DNA of 64,000 nt from JAKIWV01 sp963773945 (lineage in GTDB: Archaea > Thermoplasmatota > Thermoplasmata > Lutacidiplasmatales > UBA184). A program made the translations under genes and the position numbers. Under the pieces are notes generated by a model, which was not told the DNA's origin, ran no database searches, and worked only from the letters and a program-made list of their open reading frames with translations. The stretch is from NCBI GenBank assembly GCA_963773945.1, contig CAVZDD010000005.1:124001-188000 (forward strand), given 5' to 3'. Positions 41,527 through 49,484 of the stretch are shown here, piece after piece. Position 1 is the first letter of the stretch, and each line of letters opens with the position of its first letter.

Positions 41527-42585
41527 ATGCATAAGCCGAAGGGGCGATGGTTACTGTTCGCCGCCGTCCTCCTGACGGCGTCCGCACTCGTGCCGATGGC
41601 CGTCGGCGCGGGATCCGCGTCGGTGCCCGTGATACCATCTCACCTCGCCGCCGCGTCGGGCTACGCGAACCTCAACGGCCCAATGGCGCACATCCTGTTC
41701 GGTTCTCCCTTGCCCCAGGTCGAGATTCAACCCACCGCGAATTCCACCCTCGCCGCTACGTTGGCGCTCGATTACCTGCTCGAGCTGGCGCCCAACGTGT
41801 CGAACCCGGCCCACCCGACGGTCGTGGCCGTCGCGGCTCCTGCCACCCTCGCGAAGTTCAACGGGACCATCCCGGCCGGGGATAGTTACGTCAATCTCAT
41901 CGCCACGCTCCCGGTGTATTCGGCGGCGACATCCCTGTGGACCGATGGGACGACCGTCCCGAAAACGACCGATGTCGCCCAGCAGGCGATCCTGGACGTG
42001 AATTACTCCCGGGCCAGCGGGTCCGATGGCAGCCCCGGCGTCCTCGTCGCCTGGACCGTCTCGGGATGGCCATGGGCTGTCCCCGTCGGCGATGAGCTCG
42101 CCCTCGAGTACGTGGTCCAGGTCGCTTCGGGTGCCGGGTTCGAGACCTGCACCGGCTCCCCCACTGCCGCGGTCCCTGACTCGGGGTGCGCGGTCCAGGC
42201 CCTCTCCCCTCACGACGCGGTGTGGGGATCCGGTCTCACGGCCTTGAGGGGTTCCGGACCCTCGGGCTCGGCCGCGTGGGTCAGCTGGGGACAGACCGTC
42301 GGCGGCTCGGCCGCCGGAGCCACGACCGTGACAGCCGGAGTGTACCCGGAGTCCCCGGGCACGAGTGCCCTGGTGATCGCGGCTTCGGCCGACGGCGCCG
42401 CGGCGGTCTCGGGTTCCACGCTGTTCCTCCTGTCGCCCGGCGCGGTGGCCGGGGTCGTCGGGACCCTCGTGGGGGACCTGCCCGCCTACGGCGGCGCAGC
42501 AGCGATCTTCGTGGCGGCGGCCGGGATCGGGATCCTCTGGTCGCGCCGACGCGACCGCGCCATCGCGCGCGAGCTCTCCGCGTAG
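41527..42585 (+). CDS. Secreted Ala/Gly/Ser-rich protein with C-terminal membrane anchor
   Basis: 352 aa from ATG 41527; the frame is open 25 codons further up but GGAACGGAGAG before this ATG and the signal peptide (KPKGRWLLFAAVLLTASALV) fix the start. The mature part has low complexity and beta-rich sequence with two cysteines (FETCTGSPTA and DSGCAVQ), and a final hydrophobic helix (GAAAIFVAAAGIGIL) followed by WSRRRDRA, a membrane stop. No known domain. It should be displayed on the cell surface. The stop lies 9 nt from the convergent lysS end. Confidence 0.72.
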   Translation: MHKPKGRWLLFAAVLLTASALVPMAVGAGSASVPVIPSHLAAASGYANLNGPMAHILFGSPLPQVEIQPTANSTLAATLALDYLLELAPNVSNPAHPTVVAVAAPATLAKFNGTIPAGDSYVNLIATLPVYSAATSLWTDGTTVPKTTDVAQQAILDVNYSRASGSDGSPGVLVAWTVSGWPWAVPVGDELALEYVVQVASGAGFETCTGSPTAAVPDSGCAVQALSPHDAVWGSGLTALRGSGPSGSAAWVSWGQTVGGSAAGATTVTAGVYPESPGTSALVIAASADGAAAVSGSTLFLLSPGAVAGVVGTLVGDLPAYGGAAAIFVAAAGIGILWSRRRDRAIARELSA

Positions 42586-42594
42586 CGCTCCGGC

Positions 42595-44078
42595 CTAGGG
42601 TCGGGAACGGACCTGCGGGAAGAGAATCGTCTCCTTGATCGAGGGAATTCCCGTGAGGGCCATGAACGCCCGGTCGACCCCGAAGCCAACGCCCGACGCC
42701 GGGGCATCCCGTACTGGAGCGCCTCGACGAAATCCCGGTCCATGGCATAGAACTCCGTCCCTTGGGCCGCCAGCTGCTCCCCGAATCGCCGCACCTGGTC
42801 ATCGGGGTCGTTGAGCTCCGTGTACGCGTTGGCCAGCTCCACGCCCCGGCAGTAGAACTCGAATCGCTCGACGCGGCCCGGCTTCGATCGATGGCGCTTC
42901 GCGAGCGGGGTGGTCGAGAGCGGGTGGTCGACTACGAACGTGGGCCGGGTCAGGCCCGGCTCCACGTAATGCTCGAACAGCTTGTCCAGGAACTTTCCCG
43001 CCGGCGACGCGTCGGGGACCGTGGTACCGGTCGCCCGCGCGAGTTCGCGCAGCTCCTCCCGGCTCTTCTCGAGGAGTCCCCGGAGGCCCGACTTCTCCTC
43101 GAGGGCCTCGACGTAGTCGAGGACGGCGAACGGCGGCTGGAAGAGCCCCGGCGCCTCGGCGGCGGCGGGCACATCGGGGAGCAGCTCCGCGATCCGCCGC
43201 GCGAGGCGGGCGTACATCGCCTCCATCAGCCGCTGCATGTCGGAGAGGTCGGTGTAGGCCCAGTAGGCCTCGAGCATCGAGAACTCGGGAAGGTGCGTGA
43301 CGTCGAGGTCCTCGTTCCGGAAGATGCGGCCCAGCTCGTAGACGCGTTCCAGTCCGCCGACGAGCAGGCGCTTGAGCGGCAATTCGAGGGAGATCCGCAG
43401 CTGAAGTTCCTCGTCGAGATATCCCGAATGGGTGACGAACGGGTCGGCGGCCGCGCCGCTCGCGACGGCCCCCAGGATCGGCGTCTCCACCTCGAGGAAG
43501 TCGTGCTCGTCGAAGAAATGCCGGATCTCCCGCACGAAGAGGGAGCGCGCCCGGAATCGGCTGCGCGTCTCCGGCGCGGACAGCAGCTCCAGGTACCGAC
43601 GGCGCAAGCGCAGTTCGGCGTCCTTGAGGCCGTGGAACTTTTCCGGCGGCGGCGCGATCGCCTTCGCCAGGAGCGTGATCTGGCGGACCAGCAGCGACGG
43701 TTCGCCGCGTCGGGTGACCATGGGGGCGCCTTCGGCCCCGACGAGGTCGCCGGGGTCCAGGTCGGCCAACCACTCCGAGTACGCCGGTTCGCCGAGCTCA
43801 TCGATCCGGAGGAACAGCTGGAGCGGGCCGGATTGGTCCTCGAGATCGAGGAACGCGGAGCGACCGTGTTGCCGGATCGTGTGCAGTCGGCCCGCGACGC
43901 GGGCGTCCGGTCCGGTCGCCGTGGCGCCCGGGGTGAGCGGACGGCACCGTTCGACCACCGCCGAGGTCGGTACGCGGTCGGGGAAGTTCCACGGATACGG
44001 TTCGATGCCCCGGACCCGGAGCCGCTCGACCTTCTGCCGGCGTTCCTGGACCAGGTGGGATTCCTCGGGCTCGCTCAT
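42595..44078 (-). CDS. lysS: Lysyl-tRNA synthetase, class II, frameshifted near C-terminus
   Basis: OB-fold anticodon domain at about 60-150, then the class II core: motif 1 region FFDEHDFLEVETPIL, motif 2 around LERVYELGRIFRNEDLDVTHLPEF, ERFEFYCRGVELANAYTELNDP and DRDFVEALQYGMP. In the reading frame the protein then becomes RRRALASGSTG and runs on to 42486. The alternative frame gives the expected ending ASGVGFGVDRAFMALTGIPS (motif 3) then IKETILFPQV and a stop at 42595. One missing C in a C-run at 42701-42704 (G on the plus strand) explains it. Since lysS is essential and no second copy is in view, a sequence error is likely. About 494 aa when repaired. Confidence 0.88.
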
Positions 44079-44126
44079 CGACCGGCGGTGCCGGGGAGGG
44101 TGGCTGTTGGAGGAAAAAGCTTCGCC

Positions 44127-44528
44127 CTAGGCGGAGGCGGCTTCGAGCGGCAGGAACTCGTTCCCCGAGGGACGGACGAGCACGAGCTGTTCCGGGGTGG
44201 CCGCGGCGGCGCCGGCGTTCTTGGCCGGGTCGTGGAGCAGGAGAAAGGTTCCGAAGAAGAACTCCGAGGTGGCGTCGCCGCCGCCAATCCCGTAGCTGAC
44301 GTAGTCGGCGAAGTAGACGTGGACGTGGCCGGAGCGGTGCTGGCGGAGGGCCTTGAGGAACGGCTGGAACGTTTCGGGCCCCTTCCGCGCGAGCTCTTCG
44401 ATGAGGTCGCGGAGGATCGGCCGCTGCGAGAGGCCGCCCAGGCCGTCGTAGGTCACGTAGAGCGCGGGCCGGGGGTCGAGCGTCACGACGCCGGCGCGCA
44501 GCACGCCCTCGACCTGCTTGGTTCGCAT
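44127..44528 (-). CDS. Conserved-looking protein of unknown function
   Basis: 133 aa, ATG 44528. No recognised family. The sequence has an alternating strand-helix look: GVVTLDPRPALYVTYDGL, a helix ILRDLIEELARKGPETFQPF, a strand GHVHVYFADYVSYGIGGGD and FFFGTFLLLHD. It is soluble and compact. It lies between lysS (49 nt) and the thermosome (110 nt) on the same strand and may be co-transcribed with lysS. Confidence 0.65.
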   Translation of the reverse strand: MRTKQVEGVLRAGVVTLDPRPALYVTYDGLGGLSQRPILRDLIEELARKGPETFQPFLKALRQHRSGHVHVYFADYVSYGIGGGDATSEFFFGTFLLLHDPAKNAGAAAATPEQLVLVRPSGNEFLPLEAASA

Positions 44529-44597
44529 GGCCCGCGCCGAGACCCGGTTCCTGTTAAGACGTCTTCGCCAGGAATCGCTGTTTCGAAAAGAGGGAAC

Positions 44598-44619
44598 GGG
44601 GCGGGATCGCTCCCGCCCC
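44598..44619 (-). terminator. Hairpin after the thermosome gene
   Basis: GGGGCGGGA-TCGC-TCCCGCCCC, a perfect 9-bp stem, lies 19 nt after the thermosome stop. On the minus strand it is followed by GTTCCCTCTTTTCG, a moderately T-rich stretch. A plausible transcription end. Confidence 0.5.
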
Positions 44620-44637
44620 TACCGGAATCTGTTGAGC

Positions 44638-46296
44638 TCAGTGGCCGTGGCCCATGCCACCCATACCGCCCATACCGCCCATGCCGCCACCGGGCGGGCC
44701 GCCGCCACCGCCGCCCTTCTTGGACGCGATGATGTCGTCGATCCGCAGGATCATGGTGGCCACTTCGACGGCCGAGCTCAGGGCCTGGCGCTTCACGCGG
44801 GCCGGCTCGACGATCTTGAGAACCGTCATGTCGGCGGCCTTTCCGTCGGCGAGGTTGACGCCGAAGTTCTTGTTGGCCTTGGGTCCCTCGTGAGCCCCGC
44901 GCAACTCGATGAGCGTGTTGATCGCGTCGTAGCCGCCGTTCTCGGCGAGCGCCCACGGGATGACCTCGAGGGCCTGCGCGAACGCTTCCACCGCGAGCTG
45001 CTCCCGGCCGCCCACGGTCGGGGCGAACTTCCGGAGCTTGACGGCAAGGTCGACCTCGGTCGCGCCGCCACCCGGACAGACGACCCCGTCCTCGAGGGTG
45101 CTCGAGACGACCTTGAGCGCATCCTGGATCGCCCGCTCGACTTCCTGCGTGACGTGCTCGGTGCCGCCGCGGATGAGGATGGTGACCGACCGCGGGTTCT
45201 TGCAGCCGGTGACGAACGTCATGTGGTCGTCTCCAACCTTCCGCTGCTCGACCGAGGCCGCGTGGCCCAGGTCTGCCGCGGTGAGTTCCCGAACGCCGGT
45301 GACGATCTTCGCCCCGGTAGCCCGCGCGAGCTTCTGGAGGTCGGACTCCTTGACCTGCTTGAGGGCGTAGATGCCGGCCTTCGCAAGGTAGTGGAGGACG
45401 ACGTCGTCGATCCCCTTCTGCGAGATGACCACGTTCGCGCCCGCCGCCTTGACGGAGTCGACCATCTGCCGGAAGCTCTGGTCTTCCTGGTCGAGGAAGC
45501 TCTGCATCTGGCTCGGCGACTTGATGTTGATTTTGCCCTCGATCTCGGTCTTCTTGATCTCGAGCGAGGAGTTCAGGAGCGCGATGTGCGCGTCCTTGAT
45601 CTCGATCGGCATGCGCGGGTGACCGCGCTCCTTGTCGAGCACGATCCCCTGGATGAGTTCGGTGTCCTCGATGGTGCCGCCGTGGCGCTTCTCAAGCTTG
45701 ATGAGGTCCACATCGGCGACGTGCTTGCCGCCTTGGAGTTCCGCCACGCGTCGCACAGCCTCGACAGCGATGTCGCCGAGCTTCTCACGGGCGCCGAAAG
45801 AGCCCTTGGAACCGATCGCGGTGAGGGCGACTTCCTTGAGCATCGGGACATCGTCAAACTTGACTGGAATTCCGATGTCCGCGTCGATGAGGCGCCGTGC
45901 CTCTTCGAGGGCGACATGGTAGCCTCGGGCGATAACGGTGGGATGGACTTGCTGCTCGAGCAGGCTCTCGGCCCGCTTGAGGAGTTCTCCCGCGAGGACC
46001 ACGGCGGTCGTGGTTCCGTCGCCGCACTGCTGGTCCTGGGTCTTCGCGACCTCGACCAGCATCTTCGCGGCCGGGTGCTCGACGTCGACTTCCTTGAGGA
46101 TCGTGACGCCGTCGTTGGTGATCGTGACATCGCCCATCGAATCGACGAGCATCTTGTCCATGCCGCGCGGACCGAGGGTGGACCGGACCGCATCAGCGAT
46201 CGCGCGTGCCGCCTGGATGTTGTTTGCAGCCGCGCCCTTGCCTTGCTCGCGTTCCGTGCCTTCTCGCAGAATCAGAATGGGCGTTCCTTGCATCAT
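44638..46296 (-). CDS. ths: Thermosome subunit (group II chaperonin)
   Basis: 552 aa. ATP-site motifs LGPRGMDKMLVD and GDGTTTAVVLAGELL, the VVSQKGIDD-type stretch (VVISQKGIDDVVLHYL), GGTEHVTQEVERAIQDAL and GGGATEVDLAVKLR are diagnostic. The C-terminus is the expected Gly/Met-rich tail (MGGMGGMGGMGHGH). It forms double-ring ATP-driven folding complexes in the cytoplasm. ATG at 46296 (a second ATG follows at once). A strong TATA box (46325-46336) lies about 30 nt upstream. Only one subunit gene is in the window. Confidence 0.97.
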   Translation of the reverse strand: MMQGTPILILREGTEREQGKGAAANNIQAARAIADAVRSTLGPRGMDKMLVDSMGDVTITNDGVTILKEVDVEHPAAKMLVEVAKTQDQQCGDGTTTAVVLAGELLKRAESLLEQQVHPTVIARGYHVALEEARRLIDADIGIPVKFDDVPMLKEVALTAIGSKGSFGAREKLGDIAVEAVRRVAELQGGKHVADVDLIKLEKRHGGTIEDTELIQGIVLDKERGHPRMPIEIKDAHIALLNSSLEIKKTEIEGKINIKSPSQMQSFLDQEDQSFRQMVDSVKAAGANVVISQKGIDDVVLHYLAKAGIYALKQVKESDLQKLARATGAKIVTGVRELTAADLGHAASVEQRKVGDDHMTFVTGCKNPRSVTILIRGGTEHVTQEVERAIQDALKVVSSTLEDGVVCPGGGATEVDLAVKLRKFAPTVGGREQLAVEAFAQALEVIPWALAENGGYDAINTLIELRGAHEGPKANKNFGVNLADGKAADMTVLKIVEPARVKRQALSSAVEVATMILRIDDIIASKKGGGGGGPPGGGMGGMGGMGGMGHGH

Positions 46297-46324
46297 TGTC
46301 GCACCAGCGGCGACAAGTTACCGC

Positions 46325-46336
46325 TTCTATATAAGG
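46325..46336 (-). promoter_or_regulatory. Thermosome promoter TATA box
   Basis: The minus strand reads CCTTATATAGAA, a near-ideal archaeal TATA element centred about 34 nt before the start codon. The accessory island begins directly upstream of it, at about 46341. Confidence 0.6.
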
Positions 46337-46356
46337 ATAAGCCTGAAGCGTGGCTT

Positions 46357-46414
46357 TGTGAAAGTATCACTCCGAAGGAGTCGATTCTTTCACAGCCGCG
46401 CCGATATTTTCACA
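46357..46414. repeat. Left cluster of 12-bp TGTGAAAnWATC motifs
   Basis: TGTGAAAGTATC on the plus strand at 46357-46368, and the same motif on the minus strand at 46383-46394 (TGTGAAAGAATC) and 46403-46414 (TGTGAAAATATC). The last two are spaced exactly 20 bp apart. They overlap the 3' end of the transposase gene. The first two form an imperfect inverted repeat about ACTCCGAAGGAGT. Confidence 0.65.
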
Positions 46415-47728
46415 GCCCGCAATAGCAGGTTCTTCCAAGCCCCGCGGCGATCTGGCGTCTTCCGCAGGAGCGTTGCCCTTCCGGAAGAGTTCGATTGGGT
46501 CGATACCAGATCGGAAGACCTCCGCGATGAGGATCGTGATGTTGTAGCCGAGGATCTTGCACAGCACCTCGTTCCTCCGCGCGACAACTCCCTTGGAGAG
46601 CAGCGGCTCCCCCAACTTTCGCTTCAGCGCGGAATTAGTCGATTCGACTTGGCTCCGCTGATGGTACGGGTCGTCGAACTGTCCGTCGTGCAGCGCGAAC
46701 TGATGGTACATGTCGCGCCACATGCGGACCCCGCGAGGAGTCGGATCGGAGTTGCTCTTGAAGGGTATGTAGGCCTTCAAGCCCATCTTCGCCGCCACCG
46801 CGTAGTTCCGGTGGGAGAGGTACCCACGGTCCGCCACGACCGTCGACGGCGCGAACCCTGCATCGACCGTGGTGTGGAGCAAACCCGGGAATTCCGGAGC
46901 ATCACCCCCGTGCTCGTTCACTACGGCGGCCGTTACGATGTGAGTACGAGCTCCGATCGCAAGATGGGCCTTCACCCAATCATGGTCCCTGTCAACGTCG
47001 TGGGCCTCCAGGAAGTACCCGCCAAACCAGTGCGCGGAAAATCCGGTACTGTCGATTGCTATGGTCCCGCCTCGTTCCACCTCCATCAAGGGCGTGGCGG
47101 AGAATGTCACCAGATCCAACAGCAGCGGGGTGATCTCGGGTCGGCTCAAGAAGCGCGAAGCTACTGACCAGTTAGGAAGCCTGTTGATGAGCCCGGCCGA
47201 AGCGTCCGCCTCCATCTCGCTGTAGTATCGGCGACAGGAGAAGCCGGAGTAGACCTTCTTGATGGTGCAGAATAGGCCTTCCCGCAAGGGTAGGCGTGGC
47301 GCCCCGGCGCGGCCCTCGGGTCGGCCGGGCTCGTCGACGGTAGAGAGGAGGGCGCTCAGGAACTCGCTGAATAGACGCCCTTCTGCTTTTTGCGCTTCGG
47401 TGTATGCACGCCAGGAATCTGATCGGTCATCGACCGTCCCTATGAGTTCGAGTACGACCTCACCCGTCTGAGGAGGCTTCAGCGTGAAGACCACTGCCCA
47501 AACGTGTTCGCAGCGTTCGTCGGCAAGTTCCTTCGCAAGATCGCAACTGCAGGCCCACGCCTCGCCATCTTGGGTGACTAGGTGCTTCCTCCTCGTCGTA
47601 TCGGGAAACACGATGTACGCACTCGGATCTATCTCGACCACCCTGCCGGGTCTCGCCGCGATTGAGCGCCCGCGAGAGCGGGCGACGGAAGGGATTCTAG
47701 GATCGGGCCCTGGGCGGAATCTAGACAT
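46367..47728 (-). CDS. DDE transposase with N-terminal SWIM zinc finger
   Basis: 453 aa from ATG 47728 (GTG 47782 is an alternative with GGGGAG just before it). Residues about 48-75 contain the SWIM pattern: WACSCDLAKELADERCEHVW. The RNase H-like catalytic core has TIAIDSTGFSAHWFGGY (Asp1), FAPSTVVADRGYLSHRNYAV (Asp2) and YHQRSQVESTNSALKRKLG (Glu), the layout of IS4/IS5-type DDE transposases. No internal stop or frameshift, so it may be active. The frame stays open to 48367 but that upstream part overlaps the AbrB-like gene and is shadow. Confidence 0.85.
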   Translation of the reverse strand: MSRFRPGPDPRIPSVARSRGRSIAARPGRVVEIDPSAYIVFPDTTRRKHLVTQDGEAWACSCDLAKELADERCEHVWAVVFTLKPPQTGEVVLELIGTVDDRSDSWRAYTEAQKAEGRLFSEFLSALLSTVDEPGRPEGRAGAPRLPLREGLFCTIKKVYSGFSCRRYYSEMEADASAGLINRLPNWSVASRFLSRPEITPLLLDLVTFSATPLMEVERGGTIAIDSTGFSAHWFGGYFLEAHDVDRDHDWVKAHLAIGARTHIVTAAVVNEHGGDAPEFPGLLHTTVDAGFAPSTVVADRGYLSHRNYAVAAKMGLKAYIPFKSNSDPTPRGVRMWRDMYHQFALHDGQFDDPYHQRSQVESTNSALKRKLGEPLLSKGVVARRNEVLCKILGYNITILIAEVFRSGIDPIELFRKGNAPAEDARSPRGLEEPAIAGCENIGAAVKESTPSE

Positions 47729-47794
47729 GTCCTCGGCCGGCCGACCGAACCCCCCGAACCTTCGCTGTCGCCACCGTTTCACCTCCCCGCTATT

Positions 47795-47851
47795 GGCTAT
47801 CTGTAGCCTATGACGTCCGGGATACATAAGCTGTTTGGCTACCGGGTAGCC
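47795..47851. promoter_or_regulatory. Pair of GGCTA/TAGCC palindromes between transposase and AbrB-like gene
   Basis: GGCTA-TCTG-TAGCC at 47795-47808 and GGCTAC-CGG-GTAGCC at 47837-47851, centres about 42 bp (four helical turns) apart. They sit in the divergent control region, next to a TATA-like GATACATAAGC (minus-strand promoter) and CGTTATTAGT (plus). They look like operators, possibly for the AbrB-like protein. Confidence 0.5.
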
Positions 47852-47906
47852 TACACTTAGGCAATCGTTATTAGTAGATTCCTCTGTGACTGCGGTTGGG
47901 CAAGCC

Positions 47907-48113
47907 ATGCCGGGAACTTTCCGATCCGCCATCCAGAAGACACAGGAGGGATCCGATTCAGTTCGGACGACGATTCCCGAGGGCGTCGCCAAGGCGCTGG
48001 AGGCGGAGCCCGGAGGGAGCTTGGTCTGGACGCTGGATCTCAAGGCCGGACGGGTAACAGTGTCGGCCGAGCCGCCAGCCCTGGGCGGGAAGAAATCGTC
48101 CAGGCAGCCTTGA
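47907..48113 (+). CDS. AbrB/SpoVT-like DNA-binding protein
   Basis: 68 aa from ATG 47907 (GTG 47886 would add 7). The swapped-hairpin AbrB pattern is seen: SVRTTIPEGVAKALEAEPGGSLVWTLDLKAGRVTVS. These dimers act as antitoxins or transition-state regulators. No toxin gene follows. It is divergent from the transposase and shares the palindrome-bearing spacer, so control of the transposase is plausible. Confidence 0.7.
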   Translation: MPGTFRSAIQKTQEGSDSVRTTIPEGVAKALEAEPGGSLVWTLDLKAGRVTVSAEPPALGGKKSSRQP

Positions 48114-48527
48114 GCTATCCGGTGACGAGACCGCTCCCTTACCACCTCGTTCGGCCCCCTAGGATGAGGAGCGTCGACTCCGGGAGCTTCGGTTATTAAC
48201 TCAAACGCGCTTTGGCTAACCCCGTCACGGGAAGGGAGATCACCCTCCCCGCGCCGGGCCCCCCGAGGCACCTCAACGGGCTTCTGATCACGAGCCGCCT
48301 CGGCAATTCGCAGCCTCGGGGGGAATTTCGCTACACGATCAACCTCCGAATGCTCCATCAACGCCATCCATATAAGGATGGGGTCCAGGTCATCCGCTCC
48401 CCGTCCATTTTTTGTCTGCGGACAGGATGACCACCCACAAGTCGGGTTGTGCTACAAATGGCAAGCGGACGCGAACACCTAGACATCGTATTATAGCACT
48501 GTATTCTCATCAGAAATGAGGAAGTAA
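48114..48527. other. 414-nt spacer, AT-rich at its end
   Basis: No convincing gene; a 72-codon frame at 48212-48430 has no protein character. It contains CCATCC-ATATAA-GGATGG (48364-48381), a palindrome around a TATA-like core, and TATTATAGC (48489-48497), a probable TATA box 31-39 nt before the next gene. Confidence 0.45.
48489..48497 (+). promoter_or_regulatory. Candidate TATA box for the 240-aa winged-helix gene
   Basis: TATTATAGC, 31-39 nt before ATG 48528; the leader also carries GAGGAAG as a possible ribosome-binding site 4 nt before the ATG. Confidence 0.45.
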
Positions 48528-49250
48528 ATGGCAACGATCGGCCGTGAGGAGTTTCCCGAGTACACTTTCGGGGAATGCCTCGCCATTGTGGAGAAAGTCA
48601 AGCGTGACAAGGTACAGACATTCGATACCCTAGTCACGATTCTCGGTCACAAGAATCCCAAAAGCAGCGGTGTCAACCTCAAGATGGGTGCGCTGAACAA
48701 GTACTTCGGCCTCCTAGAGAAGGACGGTAAGTCAATCCATTTGACACCGCTTGGTGAGAAAATCGTTTATGATCTGGGGGCCAAGGCAAAGATTGAGGCA
48801 TGTAAGGAGTCAGTCGGTCGCGTGCGATTGCTGACCGCCCTGTTCGCAAAACTAGGGCCCGAGTACCACTCCAGCGATTTCATTCCGGTTTTGCAGGAGG
48901 TTACCGGTGCGAAACCGAACGAGATTGAGGAAAAGGCTGCCAGAGTGGAACGACTCTACAAGGATGCCATACAATATCTCCGCTTACCGGGTATCTCAGC
49001 TGCGCGCCCCGATGCCTCTCGAACCAATTCGGACAGAGCCGACGAGAAGCGGGTGGGGGGGGATCTGACAGGTGACCAGGATACCGCGGCCCCGCCGCCT
49101 CTTCGGGGCGACCCCAGCGACTATCACATCTATCAGACCGGAGAGAACTACGTGAGGCTCAGACGCGATGCCGACATCCTTGAGGTGGCGAAGGGGGTAA
49201 TCCAGGTCTGGTTGGACCAGACCAAGAAGCCGCCTAAGCCGAGCCCCTAG
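48528..49250 (+). CDS. Winged-helix-like protein of unknown function
   Basis: 240 aa. The first 85 residues resemble a winged helix (GECLAIVEKVKRDKVQTFDT, MGALNKYFGLLEKDGKSIHL then TPLGEKIVYDLG, where the TPLG wing is typical). A second helical part follows (ALFAKLGPEYHSSDFIPVLQEVTG), then an unstructured Ala/Asp/Arg/Pro-rich linker (about 160-200) and a short C-terminal unit (YHIYQTGENYVRLRRDADIL). The codon use is noticeably more AT-rich than in the core genes. Such proteins often accompany archaeal mobile or defence genes; function unknown. Confidence 0.65.
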   Translation: MATIGREEFPEYTFGECLAIVEKVKRDKVQTFDTLVTILGHKNPKSSGVNLKMGALNKYFGLLEKDGKSIHLTPLGEKIVYDLGAKAKIEACKESVGRVRLLTALFAKLGPEYHSSDFIPVLQEVTGAKPNEIEEKAARVERLYKDAIQYLRLPGISAARPDASRTNSDRADEKRVGGDLTGDQDTAAPPPLRGDPSDYHIYQTGENYVRLRRDADILEVAKGVIQVWLDQTKKPPKPSP

Positions 49251-49272
49251 ACGGGGGCAGCTACCCGTTTTT
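49251..49272 (+). terminator. Hairpin with T-run after the winged-helix gene
   Basis: ACGGG-GGCAGCTA-CCCGT followed by TTTT, starting directly after the stop codon at 49250. A larger alternative pairing GGCAGC/GCTGCC spans 49256-49286. It looks like an intrinsic-type terminator. The rest of the spacer to 49484 shows nothing recognisable. Confidence 0.45.
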
Positions 49273-49484
49273 GGGTTGGGGGCTGCCGGTTCTGTAACGC
49301 CATCGGCTCATGACTCGACCTCCGACTCGGTTGTAACTCCTCGGCGTACGGACACTTCGATTAGCTCGCTCCACCGGAAGCCTTAGAGATCTCGTGCTAA
49401 TGGACCGGCTAGGAAAGTTGGTCGGGATTCGAGAGGTAAATCTCTGACGGTGTACAGGCCCGTGTTAGTTTCGTGCCTGGTCCA

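Larger units (their letters stand above)
46341..47852 (-). mobile_element. IS-like element with SWIM-domain DDE transposase (ends approximate)
   Basis: The transposase gene is bounded on its 3' side by a block holding three copies of TGTGAAARWATC-type motifs (46357-46414), one facing opposite to the other two, and on its 5' side by two palindromes (47795-47851). A clear pair of terminal inverted repeats next to the transposase was not found; the best inverted partner of GGCTTTGTGAAAGTATC is at 57230-57246, so the real unit may be larger. Confidence 0.4.

Noticed and set aside
47729..48367. N-terminal extension of the transposase frame to 48367
   Set aside because: It crosses the AbrB-like gene and the promoter palindromes; residues are basic/Gly/Pro-rich with no domain.
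48212..48430. 72-codon plus-strand frame (MANPVTGREITLP...)
   Set aside because: No protein-like pattern, no ribosome-binding site, and it overlaps a palindromic, promoter-like stretch.
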